Assembly: GCA_017456905.1 (NCBI GenBank)
Contig: JAFTIL010000013.1
Span: 34,207-98,206 of the forward strand
From: Clostridia bacterium
Lineage (GTDB): Bacteria; Bacillota; Clostridia; Oscillospirales; CAG-272
Direction: 5' to 3'
DNA length: 64,000 bases
A program made the translations under genes and the position numbers. Each line of letters starts with the position of its first letter. The first letter of the stretch is position 1. Positions 61,726 to 64,000 of this stretch are shown piece by piece. The notes under the pieces were generated by a model, which saw only the letters and a program-made list of their open reading frames with translations, searched no databases and was not told the origin of the DNA.

Positions 61726-61815
61726 TGCGGGGCTCTGCCCCACAGCGATATTTTATATTTATAAAGTTTTTGAAAGGGTGCGGAAAACTTTCCCCAAAAA
61801 GTTTTTTCGCATAAA
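61726..61815 (-). repeat. Hairpin repeat, copy 10 (between gltX and glnS)
   Basis: A TGCGGGGC/GCCCCACA hairpin at 61726-61744 abuts the gltX stop. A second, imperfect one at 61779-61811 (TGCGGAAAACTTT with AAAGTTTTTTCGCA) is preceded by AAAGTTTTTGAAAGGG. This is a diverged copy in the same orientation as copies 5 and 8, and it ends 11 bp before the glnS ATG. Confidence 0.7.
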
Positions 61816-61822
61816 TACCACC

Positions 61823-63481
61823 ATGGAAAACGAAATCAAGCATTCGAATTTTATTCATGACATCATTGACGAGGATCTTGTGGCCAACCCCGAACTGAAG
61901 ATCCACACCCGTTTCCCCCCCGAGCCCAACGGCTATCTGCACATTGGCTCTGTAAAGGCTATCTGCGTCAACACCGACGTGGCCAATAAGTACAACGGTC
62001 TTTTCAACCTCCGCTACGATGACACCAACCCCGCCAAGGAGAGCGATGAGTTCGTCCGCTCCATCCGCGAGGATCTGGAGTGGTTGGGTGCTATTCCCAC
62101 GGGCGGTGTGTTCTATGGCTCGGATTATTTCGGCAAGTGCTATGAGTTCGCCGTCCAGCTCATCAAGCAGGGCGACGCCTACGTCTGCGATCTGTCCAAG
62201 GATGACTTGGCGGATTACAAAGGCACCGACCGCGCCCAGGCTTCCAAGGAGTCTCCTTACCGTAACCGTAGCGTGGAGGAGAATTTGGCGCTGTTCGAGC
62301 GTATGAAGAACGGCGAGTTTGAGGATGGCGCGCGGACACTTCGCGCCAAGATCGACCCCTCCTCGGACAACCCCTACCTCCGTGACCCCGTTATCTACCG
62401 TATCAAGCACATTCACCATCACCGTCAGGGCGACGAATGGTGCGTGTACCCCATGTACGACTTTGCCCATCCCATCCAGGACGCGCTGGAGGGTATCACC
62501 CACTCTCTCTGCTCCAGTGAGTTCCGCAACCATAGACCTCTGTACGACTGGGTTGTGGAGAAGATCGGCTTTGCTCAGAAGCCCCACCAGTGGGAGTTCG
62601 GCCGCATGAACATCACCTACACCGTCATGTCCAAGCGTTACCTCCGTCAGCTTGTGGAAGAAAACCACGTGGACGGCTGGGATGACCCCCGTCTGCCCAC
62701 GCTCAAGGGTCTGCGCCGCCGTGGCTATACCCCGAACGCTCTGTTCACCTTTGTCCGCGAGGCGGGCGTGACCAATACCGACCACACCGTGGATATCCGT
62801 CAACTGGAGGCCTGCGTTCGTGACGATCTCAACGAAAACGCCCTGCGCCGTGTGGCCATTGCTCATCCCATCAAGGTGGTGATCGACAACTATCCCGAGG
62901 ATAAGGAGGAGATGATCTCCCTCCCCAACCATCCTCAAAAGCCTGAGCTGGGCACCCGTGAGGTTCCCATGACCCGCGAGGTCTATATCGACGCCGATGA
63001 TTTTGCCGAGGTTCCCCCGCCCAAGTTCTTCCGTCTCAAACCCGAGGGTGAGGTGCGTCTCATGGGTGGCTATATCATCAAGTGCGGTGAGATTGAGAAG
63101 AATGAGGATGGCTCTATTAAGTGCATCCACGCCACCGCCGATTTGGAAACGGGTAGCGGGATGCCCACCGACGGCCGCAAGGTCAAGGGCACCATTCATT
63201 GGCTCTCTGCCAAGTACGCCAAGCCCACCACCCTCATGCTCTACGATCGCTTGTTCAACATTGAGAACACTGCCGACGTTCCCGAGGGCAAGACCTATCT
63301 GGACTTCCTGAACGAGAATTCTCTGACCAAGATCGAGGGCGCCATGGTGGAGCCTTCTCTGGAGACGGCCGAAGGCGGCGAGAGATTCCAGTTCGTCCGT
63401 TTCGGTTATTTCTGCAAGGATACCAAGCATGAGAACACTTACAACCAGGTGGTATCTCTGAAAGATAACGCCAAAAAGTGA
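61823..63481 (+). CDS. glnS: Glutaminyl-tRNA synthetase
   Basis: 552 aa. FPPEPNGYLHIGSVKA (class I HIGH) near residue 40, LRYDDTNP, PMYDFAHPIQDALEGITHSL, VMSKRYL (KMSKS) near 267, and two C-terminal beta-barrel anticodon domains (VPPPKFFRLKPEGEVRLMGG). Charges tRNA-Gln directly. Most Firmicutes lack GlnRS and use GatCAB, so it may be an acquired gene. The ATG at 61823 is supported by homology (ENEIKHSNFIHDIIDEDL), but no Shine-Dalgarno sequence stands before it; repeat copy 10 occupies that space. Confidence 0.96.
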   Translation: MENEIKHSNFIHDIIDEDLVANPELKIHTRFPPEPNGYLHIGSVKAICVNTDVANKYNGLFNLRYDDTNPAKESDEFVRSIREDLEWLGAIPTGGVFYGSDYFGKCYEFAVQLIKQGDAYVCDLSKDDLADYKGTDRAQASKESPYRNRSVEENLALFERMKNGEFEDGARTLRAKIDPSSDNPYLRDPVIYRIKHIHHHRQGDEWCVYPMYDFAHPIQDALEGITHSLCSSEFRNHRPLYDWVVEKIGFAQKPHQWEFGRMNITYTVMSKRYLRQLVEENHVDGWDDPRLPTLKGLRRRGYTPNALFTFVREAGVTNTDHTVDIRQLEACVRDDLNENALRRVAIAHPIKVVIDNYPEDKEEMISLPNHPQKPELGTREVPMTREVYIDADDFAEVPPPKFFRLKPEGEVRLMGGYIIKCGEIEKNEDGSIKCIHATADLETGSGMPTDGRKVKGTIHWLSAKYAKPTTLMLYDRLFNIENTADVPEGKTYLDFLNENSLTKIEGAMVEPSLETAEGGERFQFVRFGYFCKDTKHENTYNQVVSLKDNAKK

Positions 63482-63489
63482 GGCAGGAA

Positions 63490-63786
63490 ATGAATGATCC
63501 TTTGAAGATATTTTTGCTTTATTTAGGTGTCATTTCCATTCTTTCGGTGATTATTTGCATTTATGATAAGCTTTTTTCAAAGCTGAATCATGTGAGATTT
63601 CGCGTGCCCGAAAGTTCCTTGCTTTTGATCTCTTCTTTGGGAGGCTCGGTGGCGATGTTTCTGTGTATGCTGATCTTTAGGCATAAGACAAAACACGCCA
63701 AATTTATGCTGGGGATCCCCGTGATCATTTTGTTGCAGGCTGCGCTGGTCTACGCAGGATTTCATTTCGGCATTTTCATATTTTGA
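63490..63786 (+). CDS. DUF1294 small membrane protein
   Basis: 98 aa. IYDKLFSKLNHVRFRVPESSLLLIS, GGSVAMFL and MLIFRHKTKHAKF form the DUF1294 pattern, with three helices and a re-entrant Gly-Gly region. Function unknown; many Firmicutes have one copy. A GTG at 63478 overlaps the glnS stop, but the ATG at 63490 with GAGG six nt before it is preferred. Confidence 0.88.
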   Translation: MNDPLKIFLLYLGVISILSVIICIYDKLFSKLNHVRFRVPESSLLLISSLGGSVAMFLCMLIFRHKTKHAKFMLGIPVIILLQAALVYAGFHFGIFIF

Positions 63787-63789
63787 TTT

Positions 63790-63828
63790 GAAAAAGCAGA
63801 TACTCTCGCGTGGGGTATCTGCTTTTTC
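63790..63828. terminator. Terminator after the DUF1294 gene
   Basis: A 14-bp perfect stem GAAAAAGCAGATAC/GTATCTGCTTTTTC with an 11-nt loop; U-rich in both directions. Confidence 0.88.
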
Positions 63829-63888
63829 AAAATATTTTTTATTTCCTGTAAGATTTTGGCTTTTCGGTTCGTCATAGGTAGCAGAGGG

Positions 63889-63979
63889 AAGTAAATTGTT
63901 GTTTATAGAGGTGCGGCCAAGGGAAACTTTTTGCAAAAAGTTTCCCTTGGAACCCTTCAAAAACCTTTAAAAAGAATCA
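63889..63979 (+). repeat. Composite repeat: TAAATTGTTGTTT end plus hairpin copy 11
   Basis: GGGAAGTAAATTGTTGTTT (63889-63907) equals the left end of the element at 13132. It is followed by a perfect 16-bp hairpin at 63917-63950 (CCAAGGGAAACTTTTT, GC loop) and the ACCCTTCAAAAACCTTTAAA flank. Confidence 0.8.
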
Positions 63980-64000
63980 TTATTTAAAGGTTCTTGGAGG
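63980..64000 (-). repeat. Start of a further hairpin repeat, copy 12 (cut by the window end)
   Basis: TTATTTAAAGGTTCTTGGAGG matches the flank of copy 2 and is the reverse of the flank of copy 11, so an inverted pair begins here. The hairpin itself lies beyond the window. Confidence 0.6.

Overview
The window looks like chromosome from a spore-forming member of the class Clostridia (Bacillota), probably an anaerobic gut-type lineage near the Oscillospirales. The basis is a clear SpoIIR gene, strong AGGAGG ribosome sites, Firmicutes-type -35/-10 promoters with 17-bp spacing, a eukaryote/archaeal-type ProRS, and ABC sugar importers encoded without their own ATPase. The order-level placement is inference. 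I see no rRNA, tRNA, CRISPR array, prophage or insertion sequence with a transposase.

Layout. 1-5.9 kb (minus strand): a membrane-anchored propeller-like protein, a VanY-like protein whose catalytic residues are missing, pnp, rpsO, and spoIIR with a sigma-F-like promoter. 6.1-13.1 kb: a secreted surface protein, then pgk, an esterase and tpiA, then rbfA-nrnA and upp. 13.1-18.2 kb: a MITE-like element and two tandem ECF sigma factor/membrane partner modules with matching promoters. 18.3-29.3 kb: proS, a RodA/FtsW gene, nagA, a DUF975-like membrane protein translationally coupled to a CapD/PglF-type dehydratase, a ComEC-like beta-lactamase-fold lipoprotein, an autoregulated XRE regulator and an RlmI-like rRNA methyltransferase (minus).

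29.8-46.0 kb is the most distinctive region. One promoter and a leader of about 400 nt precede seven same-strand genes: a 1182-aa solute-binding protein with N-terminal carbohydrate-binding-like modules, a permease pair, an NHL-propeller/TPR/YIP1 membrane protein, a 1998-aa exported DUF5696-like protein, and a second permease pair, ending at a strong terminator. There is no ATPase and no recognisable glycoside hydrolase. I read it as a highly expressed glycan or oligosaccharide capture and import system with an unknown substrate.

46.1-64 kb is housekeeping: an exonuclease with a new-looking N-terminus, a DUF2007-like gene, thiI, an M48 (Ste24-like) protease and a phosphoribosyltransferase in one compact operon; aspS; an ICMT-like methyltransferase and tatD; a minus-strand isomerase/Gfo-Idh-MocA pair; a LexA-like S24 regulator; a lipoprotein; a glyoxalase-II-like hydrolase; and gltX-glnS followed by a DUF1294 protein.

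Across the window, at least eleven hairpin repeats of one family (plus one cut by the window end) sit mainly directly after stop codons. Several form inverted pairs, so they resemble REP/BIME elements.
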